Assembly (NCBI GenBank): GCA_937921595.1 | Contig: CAKZTD010000423.1 | Coordinates: 1-35,749, forward strand | Source of the DNA: an uncultured Saprospiraceae bacterium | GTDB taxonomy: Bacteria > Bacteroidota > Bacteroidia > Chitinophagales > Saprospiraceae | Direction of reading: 5' to 3' | DNA: 35,749 nucleotides | Shown here: positions 16,471 through 24,361 of the stretch, in pieces | Layout: every line of letters begins with the position of its first letter | Position numbering within the stretch: position 1 is the first letter of the stretch | The notes under the pieces: model-generated | What the model saw: the letters and a program-made list of their open reading frames with translations, nothing else | Database searches by the model: none | What the model was told of the DNA's origin: nothing | Translations under genes and position numbers: made by a program

Positions 16471-17571
16471 TTATAGCTTATGATTTTTTTTTGGCTCGTT
16501 ATCAATCATTGTACTGTCTTTATCAATGATGCCCAAATCTTTTGCTCTTCGTTCCCAATTTTTACGAGCTAGTTTTTGCATATCATCGACATTGTCATAC
16601 TCATCCATGATTTCCATACCGAGTAAAGTTTCGATTACATCTTCCATGGTGACAATACCAGCCATTCCACCAAACTCATCGACAACCAAAGCGATGTGTT
16701 CTCTACTTTCCATCAATTTATTAAAAAGGTCAGGAATCGGGACTACTTCATTTACTATTAGGATCGTTCGTTTGATATCTTTAAGCGGGCTAGCACCATT
16801 TTCATTGATGATACTCGAAAGTAATTCATCTTTTAAAATAAAACCGGTGATATGATCTTTAGATTCTTTGTAGATCGGAACTCTGGAGAATCGTAGATTT
16901 TTATTTTCAGCATAGAATTCATTGATGATCATATCCTCGTTTGCAGCTTTGGCAACTGTCCTCGGAGTCATGATATCTTTAGCTTGAATGGTATTGAACC
17001 TCAATAAATTTTGAATGATTCTCGTCTCTCCCTGTCGAAGGGATCCTTCTTTAGAGCCGATATTTGCCATGGCTACGAAATCCGCTCTGCTGAATACACT
17101 CTTAGATTTATCTTTTTTCAAACGCTTCGTGATCAACTGAGTAACCCAGATCAATGGCCAAAGTGCAATGATGATCCAATGCAAAGAGGTTACGGTAAAA
17201 CTAGATAGTTTTTCCCAGTAATTGGCTCCTAGCGTTTTTGGAATAATCTCAGAAAGAATCAAAATGATCAAAGTCATCGCTACTGGTACGATAAGACCTG
17301 TCAATAAAGCATTCTCTGGCCAAGTTGCTGCCGCAGAGTTTCCTACCATTATCGCTCCTACCGTATGGGCAATCGTATTCAGTGTAAGTATGGCAGCCAG
17401 AGGCCGATCAATGTTATCCTTGAACACTTTTAAACGATTTCCAAACTTGGTGTTTTCTTGGAATTTAATCTCGGCGAATGCAGGTGTGATACTTAGTAGG
17501 GCTGCTTCCCAAATAGAACATAAAAATGAAAATACGGTGGATACTAATCCCCAAATAATTACTGAAAGCAT
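16471..17571 (-). CDS. CNNM/CorC (hemolysin-like) DUF21-CBS membrane protein
   Basis: This 366-aa protein has an N-terminal DUF21 transmembrane domain (about 1-150) with hydrophobic segments at 1-25, 57-80, 87-106 and 130-150 and the family motif SEIIPKTLGA at 107-116. A CBS pair follows at about 195-330 (DIMTPRTVAKAA... FSRVPIYKE... ITGFILKDELL... HIALVVDEFGGMAGIVTMEDVIETLLGMEIMDEYD). The usual C-terminal CorC_HlyC transporter-associated domain is absent; a short charged tail ends the protein. Members are implicated in Mg2+/Na+ efflux or divalent-metal homeostasis, with the CBS pair sensing nucleotide. The gene has its own promoter (17601-17594) and a terminator separates it from the LysM gene upstream. 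Confidence 0.9.
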   Translation of the reverse strand: MLSVIIWGLVSTVFSFLCSIWEAALLSITPAFAEIKFQENTKFGNRLKVFKDNIDRPLAAILTLNTIAHTVGAIMVGNSAAATWPENALLTGLIVPVAMTLIILILSEIIPKTLGANYWEKLSSFTVTSLHWIIIALWPLIWVTQLITKRLKKDKSKSVFSRADFVAMANIGSKEGSLRQGETRIIQNLLRFNTIQAKDIMTPRTVAKAANEDMIINEFYAENKNLRFSRVPIYKESKDHITGFILKDELLSSIINENGASPLKDIKRTILIVNEVVPIPDLFNKLMESREHIALVVDEFGGMAGIVTMEDVIETLLGMEIMDEYDNVDDMQKLARKNWERRAKDLGIIDKDSTMIDNEPKKNHKL

Positions 17572-17593
17572 TAAAGGTTTAATTGTTGAGCTA

Positions 17594-17601
17594 CAAAGGT
17601 A
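17594..17601 (-). promoter_or_regulatory. -7 promoter element of the CNNM/CorC gene
   Basis: TACCTTTG on the minus strand is a perfect TAnnTTTG, 22 bp upstream of the ATG at 17571, giving a leader of roughly 15 nt. No clear TTG -33 element is visible at 19-21 nt. Confidence 0.65.
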
Positions 17602-17745
17602 AATAAAAAAGGATAAGTAAGTATCTTTTTTTTAATATGAAAAAGAGATGTTTTGACAAAATTAGTTATCCCTTTGATTTAATGAAAATAGGGGCTAATG
17701 GCTTATATGCCTCAATGAACAATGGAAATGATCACTTGTGAAAAT

Positions 17746-17782
17746 AAAAAAAGGGTCAAAACCGAAGTTTTGACCCTTTTTT
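17746..17782 (-). terminator. Strong intrinsic terminator after the LysM gene
   Basis: Stem GGGTCAAAA (17753-17761) pairs with TTTTGACCC (17768-17776) over a CCGAAG loop. It is flanked by seven A on the left and six T on the right, so it can work in both directions. Here it ends the LysM transcript, whose stop is at 17803. Confidence 0.88.
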
Positions 17783-17802
17783 ATAAAGAATATATCTTGA
17801 TA

Positions 17803-19575
17803 CTAGTTTACATATACTCTCTGGAAAGGAATGATTACTTCATTGATTTCCAAATTGTTTAAAGCTCTGATACGATCTACTGAAAGACCATAAGCTTTAG
17901 CAATGCTGTAAATAGTTTCGTTTTCTTTTACAATGTGAATCTGACGTTTCTGAGGACTTGTAGGCTCAATAATCATTCTACCTTGAGTCGCTCCATAAGT
18001 TGTCGGAATATTATTGTAGTTAGTTGGAGCCTCTCTGGTAGTCATTACCACTTCAGCAGAAGTAGGAATAGCATTTCCAGCAGGGCAGTTACAATCAGAA
18101 ATTCTTAATTTTTGACCAACATTAATGGTATTACCAGAAAGACCATTGATCGCTTTGAATTTATTAACTGTAAAACCATATTGCTTAGCTAATTGATAAA
18201 GCGTTTCACCTCTTCTTACAACGTGTAGGTAATTACCTCCATCTTTAGAAACTAAAATATCATTAGGAACATTTCCACCTGCAGGTACTTCGTTAGCTGG
18301 ACGAGTATATAGTTTCTGACAAGTATTAATCACATTACCTCTAAGTTTATTGTAGCTTTTCAGCTGGTTTAGAGAAAGTCCATATTGACGAGCTATTCCG
18401 AACAGTGTTTCATTTGGTTGAACGATGTGTGTTCCATACGTTGAAACTTCTTTACAGTACATATAAGTACTTGGTCCTGGATCAACATCTACTACATTGG
18501 TATTTGGAGTAGTTTCCACAACTGGTGGACGATTAGTAACAACTGGGGTAGTGGTGGTAACCACAGGGTTATTCCCTAGCATATAACCATTTCTATATTC
18601 ATTTCCACCACAAGAACCATTAGCAACTTGTCCTGTTGATCGGTCGATATATAAACCTCGATCTAAGTCTTTGTAGACTTGGCAATCAGAAGGAGTATAA
18701 GTAGTTGTAGTCGTTGTAGGATATGTCGGAGTAGTAGTTGTCGGACGAGTAGTGTTTGTATTATTCGTAATCGTACCTGCATCAATTGAAGTATTGAAAG
18801 TAGGCTTATCTATAGAACCACTTCGGCTACTATAAAAAGTACTAGCAACATCATTTCCGTTTTTATTACAAAAACCGTTTAAGTAGCTCTGAAGGTTATT
18901 ACCATTGATAGAAACAAGTTCAAGTACATTACTTTCAGCATCCGTTTGATTGAAACCAGTTTTTTCTTGGATTACTCCAATACCTGGAATCATTGTAAGC
19001 TCAGTATAGTTTTTACCAGCTTTGCTTTTCGTTTTTGTAAAAAGATACTTCTTAGGACAAGTATGAGAAAGATTTCCATTGTAGAAAACCTTAGCGCTAC
19101 TTCCTTTCTTTGCTAAGTTAGCACCATTCGCTGGCTGCGAATAGTTATAAGCAAAGATGTTGTCAACTGCTGATACACCAATACCTCTGGTAGATATTTG
19201 AGTGTAAGAGCTGATACCAACTGGAGATACATTATAACCATTACCTGCTTTCTTTACAATGAAAACCTGTAAATCACCATTGTTGATCTCTCTGACCATA
19301 CGTTCGTTCAATGAAACATCCTTACAACGTTTTACATTATTAGGCTTTGTTTCATAATCAATTTTGCTTTCAATACCGACCTCCAAAACGACTTTCTCTT
19401 TGTCGTTGATTCTAAGGTGATAAACAATGTGGCTAAAGCCAGCATTCACCCCCTTATAGCGGTATTCATAGCGGTCCATGCAACCTGGATCATATTCTAA
19501 ATAGATCGTATTTGCAAAAGTCGTTTGGCAGATAAATATGCCAAGGATCAAAATAAAGAGTTTAGACACTTTCAT
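17803..19575 (-). CDS. Secreted three-LysM peptidoglycan-binding protein
   Basis: This 590-aa protein has a signal peptide (1-21, TTFAN). A ~220-residue N-terminal region of unknown fold follows (CMDRYEYRYKGVNAGFSHIVYHLRIND..., several Cys), then Thr/Pro-rich linkers at about 271-295 and 338-362. Three LysM domains lie at about 382-424 (THIVQPNETLFGIARQYGLS), 450-492 (HVVRRGETLYQLAKQYGFT) and 546-589 (HIVKENETIYSIAKAYGLS). LysM binds the GlcNAc backbone of peptidoglycan, so the protein is probably wall-tethered in the periplasm. No hydrolase domain is visible, and the N-terminal part would carry any activity. It is monocistronic, with a strong terminator 21 bp downstream and a near-consensus -7 box upstream. 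Confidence 0.88.
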   Translation of the reverse strand: MKVSKLFILILGIFICQTTFANTIYLEYDPGCMDRYEYRYKGVNAGFSHIVYHLRINDKEKVVLEVGIESKIDYETKPNNVKRCKDVSLNERMVREINNGDLQVFIVKKAGNGYNVSPVGISSYTQISTRGIGVSAVDNIFAYNYSQPANGANLAKKGSSAKVFYNGNLSHTCPKKYLFTKTKSKAGKNYTELTMIPGIGVIQEKTGFNQTDAESNVLELVSINGNNLQSYLNGFCNKNGNDVASTFYSSRSGSIDKPTFNTSIDAGTITNNTNTTRPTTTTPTYPTTTTTTYTPSDCQVYKDLDRGLYIDRSTGQVANGSCGGNEYRNGYMLGNNPVVTTTTPVVTNRPPVVETTPNTNVVDVDPGPSTYMYCKEVSTYGTHIVQPNETLFGIARQYGLSLNQLKSYNKLRGNVINTCQKLYTRPANEVPAGGNVPNDILVSKDGGNYLHVVRRGETLYQLAKQYGFTVNKFKAINGLSGNTINVGQKLRISDCNCPAGNAIPTSAEVVMTTREAPTNYNNIPTTYGATQGRMIIEPTSPQKRQIHIVKENETIYSIAKAYGLSVDRIRALNNLEINEVIIPFQRVYVN

Positions 19576-19881
19576 TGTTTAATTATTTTGTGTTTCTAAA
19601 GTGTAATTTTCTGAAAAAATAAGTGTTCCTACTGTTTAAACTACGCCAAATATCTAAAAATTAAGATAAAATCCAATATTTAATGGTTTTTATTATTTAG
19701 TTGGCTAGCAAATTTAAACAATTAAAGCTCAACTTGTTATAGAATTTGATTAAAGTACTTGTTAAAACAAGCATTATTCCAATTTAAGGTAATTTGTTTG
19801 TGGATTGGCGATTTTCAAGTTCTATGCTTAAAATATTGTGCCAGAGATAGACATATAATCATATAGCTATATACTATATCG
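19576..19881. other. Gene-free stretch upstream of the LysM gene
   Basis: It holds a candidate -7 element for the LysM gene and a small palindrome (CTTGTT-AA-AACAAG, 19758-19771) without a T-tract. No coding frame, RNA gene or convincing terminator for the response regulator was seen. Confidence 0.4.
19647..19654 (-). promoter_or_regulatory. Candidate -7 element of the LysM gene
   Basis: GATATTTG on the minus strand differs from TAnnTTTG only at the first base. It lies about 72 bp upstream of the ATG at 19575. Confidence 0.4.
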
Positions 19882-20523
19882 TCAAGGAGTAACAAGCCCA
19901 TTAGTGATGGCATAGCGTACTAGCTCGGATGTTGAACTGAGTTGCAGCTTTTTCATGATATTTTTTCGATGAGTATAGATGGTATGTGTGCTAAGGTTTA
20001 GTATGTCAGCTATCTCCTTGGCAATTTTACCTTCCGCAACCAGCTTGACGACCTCACATTCACGGGGAGAAAGAGGGCTGGGATCACAATCTTCTTCTTT
20101 AGCGAAGGATTTTTCTAAAATGAAATTCAATACTTTACTACAAAAGAACTTTTCGCCTTTTGCTGTAGCTCTAATTGCATTTAAGATTTCCTCCTCATTG
20201 CACTGTTTTGTCAAAAAACTATTAACTCCGGATTCAATAGTTTTATAAATATTGGTTTTGTCGTCGTCTGAACTGATTATTAGGACTTTGGATTTGGGAG
20301 AAAAGTCCTTGATTTTTTTTAAAACATCATTTCCGAAATTATTGGTTTGCAAATGATCAAGGATGACGACATCTGGAGATTGATTCTTGAGGAGAATTTT
20401 TAAGTCAACACCGTTTTTTGCTTCGCCTACAATTTCGATATCATCCATGCGATCCATCAAGTGCCTTAATCCGACTCGGATTAGGTATTGAGCATCAGCA
20501 AGAATGATTGAAATGGGTTGCAT
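19882..20523 (-). CDS. NarL/FixJ-type response regulator, orphan
   Basis: This 213-aa protein has a receiver domain (1-120) with phospho-acceptor D56 (DVVILDH), the Ser/Thr switch (LIISSDDD, S84/S85) and K106 (SFLTKQ), then a LuxR-type HTH at about 148-210 (LSPRECEVVKLVAEGKIAKEIADILNLSTHTIYTHRKNIMKKL). It should bind DNA as a dimer after phosphorylation. The N-terminal acidic pocket normally reads ADDH but here is ADAQ: one of the two Mg2+-binding acids is Ala, so phosphorylation may be weakened. No histidine kinase is in the window. Upstream (20671-20701) lies an operator-like palindrome plus -7-like box very similar to that of the TonB receptor. Confidence 0.92.
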   Translation of the reverse strand: MQPISIILADAQYLIRVGLRHLMDRMDDIEIVGEAKNGVDLKILLKNQSPDVVILDHLQTNNFGNDVLKKIKDFSPKSKVLIISSDDDKTNIYKTIESGVNSFLTKQCNEEEILNAIRATAKGEKFFCSKVLNFILEKSFAKEEDCDPSPLSPRECEVVKLVAEGKIAKEIADILNLSTHTIYTHRKNIMKKLQLSSTSELVRYAITNGLVTP

Positions 20524-20670
20524 TTTATGTTATTTGACTAAATTATATTGAATCTGTATTTTTTAGATATCCCAAATTTTTCAACACAATCTCCGTACAG
20601 TCAATTATTAATAAAAATTTCATGAGATCAAACAGATTAAACATGATTCTTTACGCCTACTTATGTTTAA

Positions 20671-20701
20671 TTAGACAAATTCTAAATAATGTGCGAATAT
20701 A
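20671..20701 (-). promoter_or_regulatory. TTAGA-N5-TCTAA palindrome beside a -7-like box (response regulator)
   Basis: TTAGA (20671-20675) and TCTAA (20681-20685) form a perfect palindrome with a 5-nt spacer. On the minus strand it sits just downstream of TATATTCG (20701-20694), one mismatch from TAnnTTTG. The flanks (TTAA before, ATAA after, then TGTGC-AATAT) match the site at 26585-26621. The start codon at 20523 is ~150 bp away. An alternative -7-like TTACTTTG is at 20728-20721. Otherwise the gap 20524-20867 holds only the terminator at 20795. Confidence 0.5.
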
Positions 20702-20794
20702 GTTTATCGTAGTTTGTTTTCAAAGTAATGAAGCTTAATAAAAGGTGAATTGTCAGATAAACAATAAGTAAGGAAAAGATGCCTCATTTAGAGC

Positions 20795-20833
20795 AAAAAA
20801 AAATGACGCCTTCCTCCAAAGAGAAAGACGTCA
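20795..20833 (-). terminator. Intrinsic terminator after the CARDB lipoprotein gene
   Basis: On the minus strand a 13-bp stem (TGACGTCTTTCTC with GAGGAAGGCGTCA, two G-T wobbles, TTTG loop) is followed by nine T. It lies 35 bp after the stop at 20868. Confidence 0.85.
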
Positions 20834-20867
20834 ATAAGATTTTTAGATGAATTGTTTTTAAAAGTTT

Positions 20868-21434
20868 CTATTCGTCATCACAAACGAAGTAGCGAGTCGA
20901 GAAGTTATTGTTTTCTCTAAATTCTGCTATTGTATTATTAGGATCAGCTTGAGCAAAAAATTGTCTAGTAATTAATGCAAAAGGAGGCTGTCCTTGAGGA
21001 CAATCCAAAGAATAAAAAGGACTATTAATTGTGATGGATGAATTTCCAGGTAAGCCATTAGTATAAATAGCAGTAATTGTATTTCCTCCAACTTCTTCCC
21101 ACTTAACGTCGATTTGTGTACCAGCAGGAATAGCGATAGCTGTACGATTTCTCAAAGTAGCGGTGAGTTGAACAAAAGTTGCACCACTAGCACAAGTTCC
21201 ATCTGCTTTATCAGGGCCAGGACAAGGACCGCTTCCTACCACTAGATTTGAACTTACATTTCTAATGACTAAATCTGGTAAAGCTGGTTCAGCAGTTGGC
21301 ATAAATTGGATCTGATCAGTTGATTCCATTAAGTCTGTTTCAACTGTCAAGTCTGACATTTCTTCTTTGTTACAAGCTGTAACCATTAAAATACAAAAAG
21401 CTCCGAAGAGAAACACCTGAAATAAATTTTTCAT
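20868..21434 (-). CDS. CARDB-like lipoprotein
   Basis: This 188-aa protein has a lipoprotein signal peptide with lipobox VTA-C (C21). After a short acidic linker comes a single beta-sandwich resembling CARDB (cell-adhesion-related bacterial) domains: ALPDLVIRNVSSNL... FVQLTATLRNRTAIAIPAGTQIDVKW... ending in the characteristic DPNNTIAEFRENNNFS. Pairs of Cys (GPCPGPDKADGTC, SLDCPQGQ, YFVCDDE) could form disulphides. It is expected to be anchored in the outer membrane facing out or inward; the role may be adhesion, but this is inference. It ends at a strong terminator. Confidence 0.8.
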   Translation of the reverse strand: MKNLFQVFLFGAFCILMVTACNKEEMSDLTVETDLMESTDQIQFMPTAEPALPDLVIRNVSSNLVVGSGPCPGPDKADGTCASGATFVQLTATLRNRTAIAIPAGTQIDVKWEEVGGNTITAIYTNGLPGNSSITINSPFYSLDCPQGQPPFALITRQFFAQADPNNTIAEFRENNNFSTRYFVCDDE

Positions 21435-21785
21435 TTTTATAATTTTTGAATGATAGAATAAGTAAAACCCTTACCCAGTCAATGGGAGGAATAAATTGGT
21501 TAAAAGTGAAGCTTCGTTATTTAACCTTTAGAAAGGGGGGATTGTATTGCCCTCTTCCTAATACAAGGTTCGGGAAAATAAGCGGTTCAATTTATTACAA
21601 AATGCGGTGAGATTTCCTAGATGAGGATTGGATTGAAATACGAGGAATTTTCTGAAAAATTATCAGAACGATCGAAAAAACATCTTTTCAGTTTATTTGA
21701 TCGGTTTTTTTATTACAAAAAAAGTTCTTTTTTTTTTTCTTAATTAAAAAGTTAGATAATTGTTATAAGATTTGAATCGAGAATG
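21435..21785. other. Gene-free stretch with cruciform-like palindrome
   Basis: At 21498-21526 GGTTAAA and TTTAACC flank the 8-bp palindrome GAAGCTTC. A T/A-rich run (AAAAAAAG-TT-CTTTTTTT) is at about 21718-21735, near the end of the 483-aa gene, and might act as a weak terminator. No gene, and no TAnnTTTG box for the lipoprotein gene, was found. Confidence 0.35.
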
Positions 21786-23237
21786 TTATTTCAATTCATC
21801 TAATTTTTCAAGTAGCCAAGCTTTTTCAACAACTAATTTGTTTTCTTTTATTTTCTTTTTTAAGCGTTCTTTTCTCTTTGGGTCAAGAGCTGTTTGTGGA
21901 TTATTAAGCTGTCGTAAAAAGTTGACATAGTGATTGTTGTTTGAGCGCAAATGATCTCTAATTACTCTTTTAGATAATCGGAAAATATAAATTTTAAAAG
22001 CGTCTATTTTTGAAGGAAGGATACTAGATTTGGTTTCGTAATAAATTTTCAACTCCATCCTTTTTGCAGAAATTTTATAAAATAGATCATCATATTGATC
22101 TACTAAAAGTTCTAAGGCTTGATCATATTTTTTTTGTTCAAAATAAAAATAAGCCAAGTTAAAATAATAAACATCTTCTGGAAATTGAGTGCCTTTAATT
22201 TTGGCTTTATATTTTTCTAAAAAATTAAAAACATAGTCATAGTTTTTTGACCGTAATCCCATCGAAACAATATTTTTGAATGTACTAGGGAGTATTCCTT
22301 TTTCATGTTCTAGATATCCTTTTTCTAAATGAGATTTATAAAGGATGAAAATTTCTTCAACAAGATTTTTATCTCCCAAGTTTAAACGTCGTAGCATTAA
22401 ATTTCTAATCAGTCCACTCAATGCTTTTTTCGATTCAAAAGGAATTAATTTTTCATTTTTGTTGATCAGATCTTTCAACTCTTTATACGATGTATCGGTT
22501 TCATCTATTCGTTTTAATAGTTCATAAGTGTGGAAATAGATGTTTAACAAAGGGTTTTTTAGGAAACCATGATCTATACAAATAGGTTTTAAATCATCAA
22601 TGAATTTAATAATTGGACCAATTTCGATAGGTTGCCTAAATCGATCAATGGATAATAAAAAACAAGCATATTCTAGTTTGCTGAGCATGTAATAGATATC
22701 CAAAGGTCGATGAGCTTTGATGAGATCTAAGGATTTAAAGTCTTTAGATTGGACTAAGTGAATTTGAACACTTTCTTGATTGATTAAATAGCCATCAAAA
22801 AAATAATCTTTGCCTTGAAGTATTTCTTTTTCATAACTTTTACTAGTCTTTTCAAAGTAGTGATTCGCAAATTTATTTGAATTTCTTTCTCTAAAAAAAC
22901 TAATCAGATTTATGTTTTTCTGAATGCTGCTTTTTGATTTTTTATCAAAATGAATAACGATGAATTCATGGATTTGCTTCAATAAAGCGGACATCAATTT
23001 ATCTATTTTTCCTTTAATGAATTTTTCTTTTGGGTATAAATACTTGAAAACATTTTCTTTTTCCAGATTGGGGTGATCTAGGTTAGCCTCATAACTCATT
23101 ATATATTGAAAAAATGAGTGTAATTCTTTCGGCATTTTATCTGAATGAAAATATGGGGACCTTAAGAAATTATCCAAGGATACTAATTCATCCCTTGAAA
23201 ATAAATCCAATGTTTCTAATAGTTTACTCCTCTTCAT
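21786..23237 (-). CDS. Uncharacterised helical (TPR-like) 483-aa protein
   Basis: There is no signal peptide or TM segment. The protein is almost wholly helical and Lys-rich. It opens with MKRSKLLETLDLFSRDELVSLDNFLRSPYFHSDKM, a start pattern I associate with a group of uncharacterised Bacteroidota cytoplasmic proteins. A TPR-like helix pair is visible at about 357-385 (YYFNLAYFYFEQKKYDQALELLVDQY). The C-terminus is strongly basic (RKERLKKKIKENKLVVEKAWLLEKL). TPR-type scaffolds mediate protein contacts; no enzymatic motif is visible. It is divergent to the T9SS gene at 23368 with a ~130-bp shared intergenic region. Confidence 0.7.
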   Translation of the reverse strand: MKRSKLLETLDLFSRDELVSLDNFLRSPYFHSDKMPKELHSFFQYIMSYEANLDHPNLEKENVFKYLYPKEKFIKGKIDKLMSALLKQIHEFIVIHFDKKSKSSIQKNINLISFFRERNSNKFANHYFEKTSKSYEKEILQGKDYFFDGYLINQESVQIHLVQSKDFKSLDLIKAHRPLDIYYMLSKLEYACFLLSIDRFRQPIEIGPIIKFIDDLKPICIDHGFLKNPLLNIYFHTYELLKRIDETDTSYKELKDLINKNEKLIPFESKKALSGLIRNLMLRRLNLGDKNLVEEIFILYKSHLEKGYLEHEKGILPSTFKNIVSMGLRSKNYDYVFNFLEKYKAKIKGTQFPEDVYYFNLAYFYFEQKKYDQALELLVDQYDDLFYKISAKRMELKIYYETKSSILPSKIDAFKIYIFRLSKRVIRDHLRSNNNHYVNFLRQLNNPQTALDPKRKERLKKKIKENKLVVEKAWLLEKLDELK

Positions 23238-23367
23238 ATACCTGTTTATTTCCTAAAACTAAATAGACTCAGAAAACTTCATCGAAAATGTAATAAATAA
23301 TATCATAGTATTCTATTAATTTAGATTATTAATTAGCTTATTGCCAATAATTACAAATCAAAATATT

Positions 23368-24303
23368 ATGAAAAAGGAATTTAATTTACTACTCACAACT
23401 ATTTTACTGTTCATAAGTTTTTCTACTTTAACTGCACAAATTGAGTCATCCGATTGTCCGAATTATTCTGGGTACAATTTTGAAGCTTACATCTCTTCTG
23501 AAGGAGAAGTAGCAGATATTGCTTATAGAGCTGCTTGTTTTTATGAGGATCGTTTTATTACTATAGATGGAGGTGAGAATGCAGGAGGAGTAAATCGCGC
23601 CTTTGTCGAATTGGTTACTCGCAATTTATTGATTGCCGAAACGACTTCGGAGGATTATAGTTTTGTGATGAGTCCTACTAGTTTGGAGTATTATATAGCA
23701 GATCAAGTTGAGGAGGAAAGCTACAACCTTATATTTAATATGGTAAACAGTCATACTAATTGTACTGAATTTGAGGCTGTTTATTTAGATTATGAACTAG
23801 CCTATAGGACTTCAGAAAGCTTTGCGACCTCTGAGTTTTCTTTCGGAGTTGATGGAAGCTATTCAAGAAAATTATACGTCGTCAAGGCGCTTTGTGGGGA
23901 ATACAGATCAGGGCTTTTTATCATTATTATTGATAAAGATGCTCATCTGCAAAGTAGTATCTTTGTTATTCCTGGAGATATTGGAGATCCAGAAACAGTT
24001 CCAGGAACAATAGGTGGTTCCTTAATTGGTCAGCCAGGAAATGTAGTAGAAGGTTTTAGCACCTATCCAAATCCAGTGGATGGAGATTTTTCAACAGTAG
24101 AATTTGTGATGGAAAATTCCCAAACGGTTACTTTGAGTATGGTCGAAGCGAGTACAGGTAAAGTTGTTCAATCAAGTCAAGAATACATAGAGAAGGGGAG
24201 TCACAAGCAGGATTTAGAAATGAAAGGGTTGGCTGCAGGTATTTATTATGTTGTCTTGCAAACAGAGGATGGAAGAATGGTGGAAAGAATTGTAAAGATG
24301 TGA
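23368..24303 (+). CDS. T9SS type A sorting-domain secreted protein
   Basis: I take the ATG at 23368 (MKKEFNLLLTTILLFISFSTLTAQ), because it begins a normal signal peptide; an upstream TTG at 23341 would bury it. The 311-aa protein has an uncharacterised ~205-residue passenger domain (SSDCPNYSGYNFEAYISSEGE... ) with several Cys. A T9SS sorting domain follows from about 229: FSTYPNPVDGDFSTVEF... VEASTGKVVQSSQEY... MKGLAAGIYYVVLQTEDGRMVERIVKM. Such proteins are exported by Sec, then across the outer membrane by the type IX system with the C-terminal domain removed. Passenger function is unknown. A bidirectional terminator follows at once. Confidence 0.88.
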   Translation: MKKEFNLLLTTILLFISFSTLTAQIESSDCPNYSGYNFEAYISSEGEVADIAYRAACFYEDRFITIDGGENAGGVNRAFVELVTRNLLIAETTSEDYSFVMSPTSLEYYIADQVEEESYNLIFNMVNSHTNCTEFEAVYLDYELAYRTSESFATSEFSFGVDGSYSRKLYVVKALCGEYRSGLFIIIIDKDAHLQSSIFVIPGDIGDPETVPGTIGGSLIGQPGNVVEGFSTYPNPVDGDFSTVEFVMENSQTVTLSMVEASTGKVVQSSQEYIEKGSHKQDLEMKGLAAGIYYVVLQTEDGRMVERIVKM

Positions 24304-24304
24304 T

Positions 24305-24360
24305 AAAAAAGGGTTCTGCTATTTGATATACTTCTAATCAAATAGCAGAACCTTTCTTTT
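24305..24360. terminator. Bidirectional terminator between convergent genes
   Basis: A perfect 16-bp stem (GGTTCTGCTATTTGAT at 24312-24327 with its complement at 24337-24352) has a 9-nt loop, an A-rich left flank and a T-rich right flank. It serves both the T9SS gene ending at 24303 and the TonB receptor gene ending at 24362. Confidence 0.88.
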
Positions 24361-24361
24361 T

